From contig NZ_JAGIYQ010000004.1 of NCBI RefSeq assembly GCF_017814275.1, forward strand, positions 306,685-370,684: a stretch of 64,000 nt of DNA. The letters are read 5' to 3'. This DNA comes from Gottfriedia endophytica (lineage in GTDB: Bacteria; Bacillota; Bacilli; Bacillales; Bacillaceae_G). The translations under genes and the position numbers were made by a program. Shown here piece after piece: positions 36,324 through 45,235 of the stretch. Each line of letters starts with the position of its first letter. Positions within the stretch are counted from its first letter, which is position 1. The notes below the pieces were generated by a model. That model made no database searches, was not told where the DNA came from, and saw only the letters and a list, made by a program, of their open reading frames with translations.

Positions 36324-39300
36324 TTATTTTTTAATATCAAGTTCATATGGATCATAGTCAGATTGACCATTTACATCTTCTACCTTAATAAAATAAGTTC
36401 CTTTTTTTAGGTAAATACTACCTACTTCGTCATCATTGGCCGTGTAACGATCGAAGGCTTGAATGAGTTTTCCTTTTGCATCATAGAATGTGACTTTACC
36501 GTTCATCCCAGGTGTAGGCATCGTCAATGAGAAATTGATGGTGCGATTTATTTCGTTTGTAAGTGTAAAGAAATCTTTGTCACCGCCAGCAACCCCTGCA
36601 TTTAAGTATCCAGTACCTACAAGTGTTGTTTTATTGACATTCTTTAAAGGTAATCGGATGGATGGAATGCCATTTTTATACGTTGCTTTTGCATCTTCAT
36701 CTACTCGGTTCATTGAGTAGATACGGAATGCGTAGGAATGAATATTTGGGATTTCTTTATAACCATTTGATATTTCAAAGAAATAGCCACGTTTTGGTTT
36801 TGCTACAAAAGATCCTTTTGTAAAGTCCCCGTAATTACCATAATAAGTTGCTTTTTCTTCTTCTTCAGGATCTAGTTTTTTATTTCCATTAGTATCTTCA
36901 TAGACTGTTATATTGATAAGTGTATCATCTGTTAACATCTTTGGAATTTTTCCCGTTTCATCGCTATCTAGTCCGAAAGTGATAAATTCAAATCCTTTTA
37001 GGACATCAGTTTTACCAGTATTTTTATAATAATAGTAATCGACATCATCTGAAGTGGAGAAATTTCCAGAAACTTCTTTGTAGTCTCCAAGATTTGTTGC
37101 ACTTTCGAATGAATTATTTGGTTCAAGAGCATCCTTTTGAACAGGAGCAATTGTTTTTGCTGATAAAGTATACGGTGAATCAGTTACTCCATTAAATGAT
37201 GCTATTCGAATATAGTATGTTTTATTCTTTTCAAGTGTTGCAATGACATCTTGATTTGTTTCCCCATAAGTTCCATCTGGGAAGTACTTATAAGAAGAAG
37301 TTATATACTCAAACATCTGGTCATCTTTGTTATATTGGTAAATTTGGGCATTTAATAGCTGATCTTTAGCACCGTTTAAAGTAAATTGAGAAAGCTCATC
37401 TTGAGTTGGTGTATATGTGTACCAATCAACATCATTATCACTTTGAATATATGCTGTTTTTTTAGAGTGATAAGGTAACTGAATTGCTTTGTTTAGTATA
37501 TCCTTAACTGCATCGGAGTCCATTCCAACTGTGTTTTCATCAATTGGTGTTGCATCATACAATGGATCAAGTTTACCACTTGTTACATCCATTTTAGTAG
37601 CTGTATTTGTTAAACCGTCCTCATCAGGAGGTAATGAAAGCTCACTAATTTGGAATGAAATTGGATCTAATGTTGCTGGGATAGCTGATGAATTATCATC
37701 AGGCTGATTATCGTATTTTGGTAAAGTAAATACTGTGCTTGGTGTACTAGAAACTTCAAAAACATAATCAGTATCTTTTTTAACCGGCACTGCGCCTTTT
37801 TCACTTTCACTAGTTCCATTTCGATCGATTGAATAGAGTGGAAGAGGCTGTCTTGTATTTGGCGAGCTGGTAAATTTATCCCACTGTTCCTTTGTATATA
37901 CATTAATGGATGTATTTAAACCAGGTATTGCATTAAGGGATAATAAAAGAGACTCATCTTGTGTTGCCTTGTATGCAAAGTATCTTGCTCCTCTTGAATC
38001 TTTGTTAAATAAATCAATTGTTTTTCCTTGAGTTGAGAATGGCAATTCAGAAACTGCCATAGGATTTTGTTGTGTTGCGTCTGTAGGATCTTGCTCTACA
38101 GATTTTTTAACTTTTAAAGTATATGTATCTGACGAACTGTAACGAGTATTTTTATCCATTACTTCTAGAACGATGGTTCCGTCTTTTAAAGCTCTGTAAA
38201 CTGTACCCTCATCTTGTCCAGCTAATACATCGTCGATAACAACTGGTTTTTTAACTTCTTTATTTGTTTGATCATAAAAATGAATGACTAATTTTTGATC
38301 ATAATCTTTTGCCTTCGAAAGTGAAAGGCCTACGTCATCACCAGCATTTACAGGTAATTTAAAACGGTCAATTTGATGCTCCTTTTTAATGCTACCATTA
38401 ACGGATGATATTCCTTGATCTGACAAAGATAATGGTGTTGCAGATGAAAGAATTGTATTACTAGATGCCTTGTTGTATTTTTGAAGCTTTGAAATATCAT
38501 ATTTTAGTGCTTTTACAGGATTTATTAATCCATAACCATACTTTATGTCATATCCCTTTGGTCCAAGGTCTGTTGCAGTATCTTCAAGTATTTGCTCAAC
38601 ATCATAGGATGTTAAATTTGGATATTTTGTTTTTAATAGAGATGCTACACCACTAACGATTGGTGCCGCCATTGATGTACCACTTAAATAGTAGTATGTG
38701 CTCCCGATTGTAGGATGATATATAGTGCTGTAAATGTTTTCTCCGGGTGCAACTACATCGACTCCAGGTCCATATGTTGAAAAAGATGCAAGTTTCTTTT
38801 GAGCATTTGTTGCTCCAACAGATATTACACCATCATAAGATGCCGGGTAGCTATATTCATTTGTTCCGCTATTTCCCGCTGCAGCTACAACAACAACCCC
38901 TTTACTAATTGCATACTGTATCGTGTCATCAAGTAGCTGACTATACAACGTGCCACCTAAACTCATATTAATCACTTTTGCCCCATGATCTACTGCATAT
39001 AGTATACCTTGAGCAATCGTATAATCAGATGTATAGTCGTTTCCATCAAAAACATTAACAGACATAATTTTTGCATTCGGATTTATCCCATATGCACCAA
39101 TTCCATTGTCTTTATCAGCCGCAATAATACCAGCAACATGCGTACCATGGAAATCTCTTGATCCTTTATTAGCAGGGTTTACTACATCGTAGGTTGATAG
39201 AATTCGACCAGCTAAATCAGGGTGCTGTGTATCAACTCCTTGGTCAATAACGGCAACAGTAATATTTTGTTTTTGCACAAGTTTTTGAGCACTTGCAATT

Positions 39301-39755
39301 TGTAATTGTGAAAGGTAATATGCTTCATTCTCTTTCGGATTAGGATCTGAAATGGCAAACGGTTTATATAAAATACTTGGAGATACAGAAGTTACAGCGT
39401 TTGATTGATCATAAACATTTAATGCTCCTTGGAGTTTTTTCCCGGGCTGTAGCTTTACAATATCATAATGAAGTGATGGGAAGGATTTTACGATCGACAT
39501 CCCAGCATGTTTGTGGAGGGAACTAGAAAATTCACCATTATATTTTACAACGTATGTATTTTCATTAATCTCTTGTCGTTCATTTGAGAACGATAATGGC
39601 ATTGGTTTCTTCAAAATTGATGCTATTTTTCCGCTAAATGGTGACACTTTTTTGTTTGGAATTGTCTGCTTGTTGGTCGTTGCTCCTGCCAAAGAAGAAG
39701 AAAGAAGGCTAGTTGCAAGACTGAAAGCAGCTGTGAATATAAGTAATTTTTTCAA
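36324..39755 (-). CDS. secreted S8 subtilisin-like serine peptidase with PPC-type C-terminal domains
   Basis: A 1143-aa exported protease. Signal peptide ~1-24 (LAGA), an inhibitor-like propeptide (~65-130), and a subtilase domain with D171 ('VAVIDQGVDTQHPDL'), H206 ('DFHGTHVAGII') and S361 ('LSGTSMAAP'); the oxyanion Asn is in 'AAAGNSGTN'. About 700 residues follow with several PPC-like beta domains ('NDVDWYTYTPTQDEL', 'SDDVDYYYYKNTGKTD', 'GTYFIKVEDVNGQSDYDPYELDIKK'). Monocistronic and strongly terminated. Likely a nutrient-scavenging or surface-processing protease. Confidence 0.95.
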   Translation of the reverse strand: MKKLLIFTAAFSLATSLLSSSLAGATTNKQTIPNKKVSPFSGKIASILKKPMPLSFSNERQEINENTYVVKYNGEFSSSLHKHAGMSIVKSFPSLHYDIVKLQPGKKLQGALNVYDQSNAVTSVSPSILYKPFAISDPNPKENEAYYLSQLQIASAQKLVQKQNITVAVIDQGVDTQHPDLAGRILSTYDVVNPANKGSRDFHGTHVAGIIAADKDNGIGAYGINPNAKIMSVNVFDGNDYTSDYTIAQGILYAVDHGAKVINMSLGGTLYSQLLDDTIQYAISKGVVVVAAAGNSGTNEYSYPASYDGVISVGATNAQKKLASFSTYGPGVDVVAPGENIYSTIYHPTIGSTYYYLSGTSMAAPIVSGVASLLKTKYPNLTSYDVEQILEDTATDLGPKGYDIKYGYGLINPVKALKYDISKLQKYNKASSNTILSSATPLSLSDQGISSVNGSIKKEHQIDRFKLPVNAGDDVGLSLSKAKDYDQKLVIHFYDQTNKEVKKPVVIDDVLAGQDEGTVYRALKDGTIVLEVMDKNTRYSSSDTYTLKVKKSVEQDPTDATQQNPMAVSELPFSTQGKTIDLFNKDSRGARYFAYKATQDESLLLSLNAIPGLNTSINVYTKEQWDKFTSSPNTRQPLPLYSIDRNGTSESEKGAVPVKKDTDYVFEVSSTPSTVFTLPKYDNQPDDNSSAIPATLDPISFQISELSLPPDEDGLTNTATKMDVTSGKLDPLYDATPIDENTVGMDSDAVKDILNKAIQLPYHSKKTAYIQSDNDVDWYTYTPTQDELSQFTLNGAKDQLLNAQIYQYNKDDQMFEYITSSYKYFPDGTYGETNQDVIATLEKNKTYYIRIASFNGVTDSPYTLSAKTIAPVQKDALEPNNSFESATNLGDYKEVSGNFSTSDDVDYYYYKNTGKTDVLKGFEFITFGLDSDETGKIPKMLTDDTLINITVYEDTNGNKKLDPEEEEKATYYGNYGDFTKGSFVAKPKRGYFFEISNGYKEIPNIHSYAFRIYSMNRVDEDAKATYKNGIPSIRLPLKNVNKTTLVGTGYLNAGVAGGDKDFFTLTNEINRTINFSLTMPTPGMNGKVTFYDAKGKLIQAFDRYTANDDEVGSIYLKKGTYFIKVEDVNGQSDYDPYELDIKK

Positions 39756-39908
39756 GCATACCCCTCGTTTCTAATAAAAGTAGATTAGTAGGTTAATCAT
39801 ACTAGAAAATGATTCTTTAAAAAAGAGTTAATAGGCGATTTTTTCAGAATATTTTTTGCTATTCTATGCATATAGGAAAAAAATTTAAATTTCTTTCCTG
39901 TATTAATT

Positions 39909-39922
39909 CTAAAGCGCTTTCA
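39909..39922 (+). promoter_or_regulatory. catabolite-response element (cre)
   Basis: CTAAAGCGCTTTCA matches 12 of 14 positions of TGWAANCGNTNWCA, 137 nt upstream of the PTS operon. A CcpA site here fits carbon-catabolite control. Confidence 0.75.
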
Positions 39923-40058
39923 TACTCATAAGAATAGTATTACAACTAGTTAGTAGCTAGTACTAAGGAGGGATGGGAGGTTCTACTAGCACCTTGATTT
40001 TAGTATGGGGGAAATGTAACTGGTTGTTTTCAAATATAAAATATTGTGAGGACGAACT

Positions 40059-40361
40059 ATGAATATATTACTATGCTGTGCTGCAGGAATGTCTACAAGT
40101 CTATTGGTCTCTAAAATGGAGCAGGCTGCTTCATCACAAGGTATTGAAGCAAAAATTTGGGCAGTTTCTGGTGATGATGTGAAAAATCATATTGATAACG
40201 CAAATGTATTATTGATCGGCCCACAAGTTCGTTATCTACTTCCACAAATGAAAAAGCTTTGTTTAGAAAAGGGGATCCCTTGTGATGTTATTCAGTCAGT
40301 ACACTATGGAATGTGTAACGGTGCAGAAGTGTTAAAACATGCAAAATCACTACTTGAATAA
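40059..40361 (+). CDS. PTS lactose/cellobiose-family IIB subunit
   Basis: A 100-aa phosphocarrier. The phosphorylated Cys lies in '[19 protein letters not shown]' (C6 or C7; the family has one Cys here, so the adjacent pair is unusual). It passes phosphate from IIA to sugar bound by IIC. First gene of a two-gene operon under a cre. Confidence 0.93.
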   Translation: MNILLCCAAGMSTSLLVSKMEQAASSQGIEAKIWAVSGDDVKNHIDNANVLLIGPQVRYLLPQMKKLCLEKGIPCDVIQSVHYGMCNGAEVLKHAKSLLE

Positions 40362-40373
40362 GGAGGGGTTAGT

Positions 40374-41669
40374 ATGGATTGGATGAATACTTTTCTTGAA
40401 AAGTATGTGATGCCTGTTGCAGGTAAGATTGCAGGGCAGAGGCATTTACAAGCAGTAAGGGATGGAATTATTTTAGCAATGCCTCTTTTAATTATCGGCT
40501 CGTTGTTTCTAATAATAGCTAATATTCCATTTGAAGGCTATCCTGGATGGATGGCGGATCATTTTGGTGCTTCATGGCAAGCAAAGCTAAATTATCCAGT
40601 ACATGCGACATTTGATATTATGTCACTGATTGTCACATTTGGTATTGCTTATCGATTGGCAGAGAAGTATAAAGTGGATCCTGTTTCAGCGGGGGCAGTT
40701 GCAGTTTCTGCGTTTTTATTGGTTACTCCTTTTGAAATGTCAATTTTAGCAAAAGATAAACTTGCAATTCCACTTGATCTAATGGGTAGTAAAGGATTGT
40801 TTGTTGCTATTATTATTTCTCTTTTATCAACTGAGATTTTCAGATGGGTTATTCAAAGAAAAATTGTTATTAAGCTACCAGACGGAGTGCCACCTGCAGT
40901 TTCGAAATCATTCGTAGCGTTAATTCCTGGTGCACTAGTTATCTTGGTAATGTGGATCATCCGTTTAATTTTTGAAAACACAGACTTTGGTTCTGTGCAT
41001 AATATTGTGAGTAAACTTCTTTATACACCGTTAACACATGTGGGTGCAAGTTTAGCAGGAGCAATTGTAGCGGTAATTTTGATTCAGCTTTTATGGTCTT
41101 GTGGTATACATGGAGCAGCCATCGTTGGTGGTGTAATGGGACCTATTTGGTTATCGTTAATGGATCAAAATCGTTTAGCTAATGAAGCACATCATGCTTT
41201 ACCGAATGTCGTTACTCAACAATTTTTTGATTTATGGATTTATGCAGGTGGATCAGGTGCAACACTTGCACTTGTGGTCGCAATGATTTTTAGGGCAAAA
41301 AGTAAACAATTGAAAAGCTTAGGAAAATTAGCGCTTGGCCCAGGAATATTCAATATTAATGAACCTGTCACATTTGGTATGCCAATAGTCTTAAACCCTC
41401 TATTAATTATTCCATTTATAATTGCACCTGTTGTCTTAGTAATAACTACGTACCTTTCAATGAAATGGGGATGGGTTGCCCGTCCAAGTGGAGTTGCGGT
41501 ACCATGGACAACACCGCTCCTCTTTAGTGGTTATTTAGCAACTGGTGGTAAAATCTCTGCTGTTATTTTACAACTCGTTAATTTTGCCATTTCCTTCATT
41601 ATCTATTATCCATTCTTAAAAGCATGGGACAAACAAAAATTAGCTGAAGAAAACGCGGTTAAATCGTAA
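40374..41669 (+). CDS. PTS lactose/cellobiose-family IIC permease
   Basis: A 431-aa membrane permease of the CelB/LicC type with about ten TM helices; typical pieces 'LAMPLLIIGSLFLIIANIPF', 'LLWSCGIHGAAIVGGVMGPIW', 'LGPGIFNINEPVTFGMPIVLNPLLIIPF' (the NEP motif of this family). Follows the IIB gene by 12 nt with AAGGAGGGG. No IIA, phospho-glycosidase or regulator gene is next to it, so those must be encoded elsewhere and the sugar cannot be named. Confidence 0.94.
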   Translation: MDWMNTFLEKYVMPVAGKIAGQRHLQAVRDGIILAMPLLIIGSLFLIIANIPFEGYPGWMADHFGASWQAKLNYPVHATFDIMSLIVTFGIAYRLAEKYKVDPVSAGAVAVSAFLLVTPFEMSILAKDKLAIPLDLMGSKGLFVAIIISLLSTEIFRWVIQRKIVIKLPDGVPPAVSKSFVALIPGALVILVMWIIRLIFENTDFGSVHNIVSKLLYTPLTHVGASLAGAIVAVILIQLLWSCGIHGAAIVGGVMGPIWLSLMDQNRLANEAHHALPNVVTQQFFDLWIYAGGSGATLALVVAMIFRAKSKQLKSLGKLALGPGIFNINEPVTFGMPIVLNPLLIIPFIIAPVVLVITTYLSMKWGWVARPSGVAVPWTTPLLFSGYLATGGKISAVILQLVNFAISFIIYYPFLKAWDKQKLAEENAVKS

Positions 41670-41684
41670 GCCCTTACAATAATT

Positions 41685-41809
41685 TGTGGATAAGTGGAAT
41701 TAATTATCCACAAATATGTGTATAACTTCAAAATTATCAACAAAAAACTGATTTAATAAGATTAATAGATTTGAATTATTCACAATTATTGTGTATAACC
41801 TATGGATAA
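41685..41809. other. cluster of seven DnaA-box-like 9-mers
   Basis: TGTGGATAA 41685, TTATCCACA 41704, TGTGTATAA 41717, TTATCAACA 41734, TTATTCACA 41776, TGTGTATAA 41790, TATGGATAA 41801. Two are perfect TTATCCACA boxes facing each other; the rest differ at one position or match TTATNCACA. No dnaA or dnaN is nearby, so this is not oriC. Confidence 0.75.
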
Positions 41810-41841
41810 GTCATTTTTACAAAATTGAATGAAATGAGAAT

Positions 41842-41880
41842 AAGCTATCCTAGAAAAATTGTGGGATGGCTTGTTTTTTT
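41842..41880 (+). terminator. intrinsic terminator after the PTS operon
   Basis: AAGCTATCC / GGATGGCTT followed by GTTTTTTT. Confidence 0.8.
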
Positions 41881-42027
41881 ATTTGGGGAGGGTGCACAAT
41901 GGTGTCGGAAAATGAATGATTGAAATGTTGAAAAATCCTGGGGGGTATGATCGAGTGAGATTGTGGGTAACTGGTCATGAGGATTTTGATTGATGTATTT
42001 TGGGGGGCTGGCGAAATACGTAATACT

Positions 42028-42520
42028 ATAACTGATAATAAGAAGTTTGACTGATATATCCGAGAGATTGACCGATAAAACGTGGAAAGTGACTGATAAA
42101 AGGGAGGGAGTGACTGATATATTGGTTAGGACGACTGATAAAATGGTCGTTCTGACTGATATTTCCAGAGCTGGCCGGAAAAAAAGTGGAAATGGTTGAA
42201 TGATTATAGAAAATGGTTGAAAAAAACTAATTTTGGTTGAATTATCGTCAAAAATGGTTGAATAAATCTGATTCTGGTTGAATTATTATTAAAAACGGTT
42301 GAATAAATGAGACTCTGGCCGAATTATTACCAGAATCGGCCGAATAAAGGAAATTATGGCCGAATAAAGGAGATTATGGCCGAATAATGGTGAACGCTGG
42401 CCGGAAAAATAGTGGGAATGGCCGAATTATTGTCAAAAACCACCGAATAAATGAGTCTGACTATATCTGAATAATAGTCTACGCTGGCTGGAAAAATTAT
42501 TAAAGCGGCCATATAAATTG
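42028..42520 (+). repeat. degenerate ~21-bp repeat array 1
   Basis: About 22 units of 19-23 bp. Each starts with a core of the type TGACTGATA (first part), TGGTTGAATAA (middle) or TGGCCGAATAA (last part), followed by 8-12 variable bases. All point the same way. Traces may begin near 41905. Stops occur in all frames, so it is not coding. Confidence 0.8.
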
Positions 42521-42537
42521 ATACATAACTAATGAGT

Positions 42538-42576
42538 AAAGACCGACGCTTTAATAAAATCGCCGGTCTTTCTTTT
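42538..42576. terminator. hairpin after array 1
   Basis: AAAGACCG / CGGTCTTT stem with CTTTTG after it; may end leftward or rightward transcripts. Confidence 0.6.
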
Positions 42577-42661
42577 GTAGAGAAACTCTTTCGCATCCTA
42601 AATGAATACTAAAAAATTTGGATTAATAATAAATGAATAAAGGACTAAGTATTAATTAGCT

Positions 42662-43378
42662 TTAATATTGAGGTACCCTACCCATACCTGGAAGCGATCC
42701 CATAGTAGGAGGCATACCCATGCCTGGAGCAGAGCCCATAGTAGGAGGCATACCCATGCCTGGAGCAGAGCCCATAGTAGGAGGCATACCCATGCCTGGA
42801 GCAGAGCCCATAGTAGGAGGCATGCCCATGCCTGGAGCAGAGCCCATAGTAGGAGGCATACCCATGCCCGGAGCAGAGCCCATAGTAGGAGGCATACCCA
42901 TGCCCGGAGCAGAGCCCATAGTAGGGGGCATACCCATGCCTGGAGCAGAGCCCATAGTAGGAGGCATACCCATGCCCGGAGCAGAGCCCATAGTAGGAGG
43001 CATACCCATGCCTGGAGCAGAGCCCATAGTAGGGGGCATACCCATGCCCGGAGCAGAGCCCATAGTAGGGGGCATGCCCATGCCCGGAGCAGAGCCCATC
43101 ATAGTAGGAGGCATGCCCATGCCTGGAGCAGAGCCCATCATAGTAGGAGGCATGCCCATGCCTGGAGCTGTACCCATGGTAGGAGGCATACCCATGCCTG
43201 GAGCTGTACCCATGGTAGGAGGCATACCCATGCCTGGAGCTGTACCCATGGTAGGAGGCATACCTATATATGGGACTGTGCCTACACTCGGAAGCACATG
43301 AACACTCCCTGAGCAACCACAACCTGGATATCTAAAATAATAATCTATATAATCTATATAATCTATATAATCGTACAT
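42662..43378 (-). CDS. Met/Pro/Gly-rich tandem-repeat protein, possible spore- or surface-layer protein
   Basis: A 238-aa protein with no signal peptide. N-terminus is three Y-I-D repeats ('YDYIDYIDYIDYYFRYPGCGCSG', three Cys close together: GCGCSG), then 15 near-identical 12-13-residue units of the form P-P-T-M-G-(S/T)-A-P-G-M-G-M; two units have an extra Met from a 3-bp insertion. A good AGGAAGG site precedes the ATG. Low-complexity, Tyr/Cys/Gly-rich proteins of spore formers are often coat or exosporium components; this is inference. Repeat homogeneity points to recent expansion. The gene lies between the two degenerate arrays. Confidence 0.7.
   Translation of the reverse strand: MYDYIDYIDYIDYYFRYPGCGCSGSVHVLPSVGTVPYIGMPPTMGTAPGMGMPPTMGTAPGMGMPPTMGTAPGMGMPPTMMGSAPGMGMPPTMMGSAPGMGMPPTMGSAPGMGMPPTMGSAPGMGMPPTMGSAPGMGMPPTMGSAPGMGMPPTMGSAPGMGMPPTMGSAPGMGMPPTMGSAPGMGMPPTMGSAPGMGMPPTMGSAPGMGMPPTMGSAPGMGMPPTMGSLPGMGRVPQY
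42710..43270 (-). repeat. 36/39-bp coding tandem repeat, 15 units
   Basis: Unit CCATGCCTGGAGCAGAGCCC plus 16-19 nt on the plus strand. Units near 43170-43260 have GCTGTACCC in place of GCAGAGCCC; two near 43090-43150 carry an added ATC. Confidence 0.95.
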
Positions 43379-43555
43379 ATCATCATTCCTTCCTATAGGT
43401 TACAGTCTAGATTATGTTTTATGATGATAAGAAGTATAGATATATACCCATTTCTAATGAAAAAACATAGAACTCTTTGGGGATTAGCCTCAGGTTGCGA
43501 GCGGAATTTAGGATTGTTTAAGTTTCAAAAGAGAGAGTTTCCTACTAAGTAAATT

Positions 43556-43935
43556 TGGATTGAATAATGTGGGAAATGATTGAATAAAGTGAAGAAAGGT
43601 CGAATAATCTGTAGAAATGGCAGAAAAAAAGAATCGACCTATAAAAAGGGAAGACTGACTGATATATAGTGGAAACTGACCGATATATATATAAACTGAC
43701 TGATATAACGACAATTTGGCCGGATTATGGTTTATTCAACCGTTTTTGGAGATAATTCAACCGAAATCCAGATAATTCAACCGTTTTTGATGATAATTCA
43801 ACCAGAATCTAGATAATTCAACCATTTTTGATGATAATTCAGCCAAAATCTAGTTTATCCGACCAAAATGATTATTTTTCCGGCCGGTTCTGATGATTAT
43901 TCGGCCAGAATTGCTATTTTTCGGCAGACTCAGAA
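43556..43935. repeat. degenerate ~21-bp repeat array 2, switching orientation
   Basis: From 43556 to about 43729 the cores read forward (TTGAATAATG, TGACTGATATA, TGGCCGG). From about 43732 onward they read in reverse (TTATTCAACC, ATAATTCAACCG, TTATTCGGCCAG). Roughly 18 units. The rest of 43379-44244 holds no gene apart from a repeat B copy. Confidence 0.8.
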
Positions 43936-44092
43936 AATATCACAATTATATGGTCCGTGATCGTTGACTACTAAGGTCGTTACCCCACATTGTCCATTTG
44001 CTGGATTATGAATAGTCCACTTAGAACTTGATTCAATTGACCAGACTTTTAAGAATACATTTTTCAGTGCTAGAATTTTTTCATCGATTATA

Positions 44093-44139
44093 TCCCGCAT
44101 TAACGGGTAGTAAGACCCCCCATTGATGGAAGTTTCACT
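44093..44139 (+). repeat. dispersed repeat B, short form
   Basis: CCCGCATTAACGGGTAGTAA then GACCCCCCATTGATGGAAG and TTTCACTTT; close match to 7512-7558. Confidence 0.75.
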
Positions 44140-44203
44140 TTATTCAATCGTGATCCCATCCTTACAGTGTTTTAGTCTAGTGGTTTCAAAAAAATGTCAA
44201 ATA

Positions 44204-44243
44204 AAAAAGAGCTCTCCTTTTTACTATGGGAGTAGCTCTTTTG
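44204..44243 (-). terminator. terminator of the sugar transferase gene
   Basis: Minus-strand stem AAAAGAGCTACTCCC / GGAGAGCTCTTTT (bulged) with T tract. Confidence 0.8.
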
Positions 44244-44244
44244 G

Positions 44245-44901
44245 TTATCTAGCACCTTCACCTGTCAGAACAACTTTAACTGTTTTGAACATAATGTTAA
44301 TATCCAATAAAATTGTTTGGTGTTCGATATAGTATAGGTCTAATTCTAATTTTTCTTTTGGAGCTAGTTCGTATCCACCATTTACTTGTGCCCAACCGGT
44401 TAAACCAGGTTTAACTGCTAGACGTTTTGTAAAGCCTGGCACTTCGTGATTAAATTTTACTAAAAAGAATGCACGCTCTGGACGAGGCCCAACTAGGCTC
44501 ATATCTCCTCGCAGTACATTTACAAATTGAGGAAGCTCATCAATTCGTGTTTTACGTAAAAATTTTCCAAGTTTCGTAATTCGCGGATCGTCAGTACTAG
44601 CCCATTGTGGACCATTCACTTCAGCATTTAATCGCATTGTTCTTAGCTTATAGATTCGAAAAGCTTTTCCGTTTAAACCTACACGTTCTTGAATAAATAA
44701 AGCAGGTCCTGGGGAATCGATTTTAATTAAGATAATGAATAGTAGCACAACTGGTGCTGTAACGATAAACGCTATTAGTGATAGTATAAAATCCATTGTT
44801 CTTTTAATAAATAAGAACGCATAATTTTTTCTTTTAACTGAATCAAATATTTGAGATGCATATCCTGATTCAACTTTTTGTTGAGTATTCTGTAAGGCCA
44901 T
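44245..44901 (-). CDS. polyprenyl-phosphate sugar phosphotransferase (initiating sugar transferase)
   Basis: A 218-aa membrane enzyme that starts repeat-unit synthesis by moving a sugar-1-phosphate from a UDP-sugar to undecaprenyl phosphate. One strong hydrophobic helix (~35-58), then the bacterial sugar-transferase domain: 'SPGPALFIQERVGLNGKAFRIYKLRTMR', 'LGKFLRKTRIDELPQFVNVLRGDMSLVGPRPE' with the catalytic D-E-L-P-Q, and 'VKPGLTGWAQVNG'. It stands alone, away from the 7.5-13 kb polysaccharide operon, but may serve surface polymer synthesis together with the epimerase at 47143. Confidence 0.93.
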   Translation of the reverse strand: MALQNTQQKVESGYASQIFDSVKRKNYAFLFIKRTMDFILSLIAFIVTAPVVLLFIILIKIDSPGPALFIQERVGLNGKAFRIYKLRTMRLNAEVNGPQWASTDDPRITKLGKFLRKTRIDELPQFVNVLRGDMSLVGPRPERAFFLVKFNHEVPGFTKRLAVKPGLTGWAQVNGGYELAPKEKLELDLYYIEHQTILLDINIMFKTVKVVLTGEGAR

Positions 44902-45235
44902 TATAACACCCCAGTTAAAATTTTAGGTACATTGGTGCAAAAAAGCACACTAAGTCCTATACAAATGTTTTACAAAAATTTAATATCACATCAATTATAA
45001 ATGTATATAAGAAAAAATCAATGGTTTTCTAGATTAAGCATTGATTACAATGGGTTTCAAAAATATTACAAGGGTCCTTACACTTTTAGTCTTTCCCATT
45101 ATTACTTCATTTCACAACTAATAACTTGAATAAAATTTATTTTTTATTAAAAGTTTCTCATTCGAAATGGAAGTAATAATAGGGAATCAGGATACTTCAA
45201 ATTCAGTTAGAAAAATAGAATTTATAAGATGTTAA
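44902..45235. other. non-coding gap, nothing recognised
   Basis: About 330 bp, AT-rich. Presumably the promoter of the sugar transferase gene and the 3' end of the amidase transcript. No clear hairpin or motif. Confidence 0.4.

Noticed and set aside
41685..41809. Chromosomal replication origin
   Set aside because: DnaA-box-like sites are dense, but dnaA, dnaN and a clear unwinding element are absent from the neighbourhood.
42028..42520. CRISPR array
   Set aside because: Repeats are only ~10 bp, vary in sequence and length, spacers are too short, and no cas genes are present.
42354..42596. 80-aa frame within repeat array 1, and a similar frame at 43508-43714
   Set aside because: These are products of the degenerate array (recurring F-I-R/Q-S-F-type residues) without ribosome sites.
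42668..43322. Long open frames on both strands through the 36-bp repeat
   Set aside because: A repeat with a length divisible by three and no stops stays open in several frames. Only the minus-strand frame 43378-42662 has a ribosome site and a sensible N-terminus.
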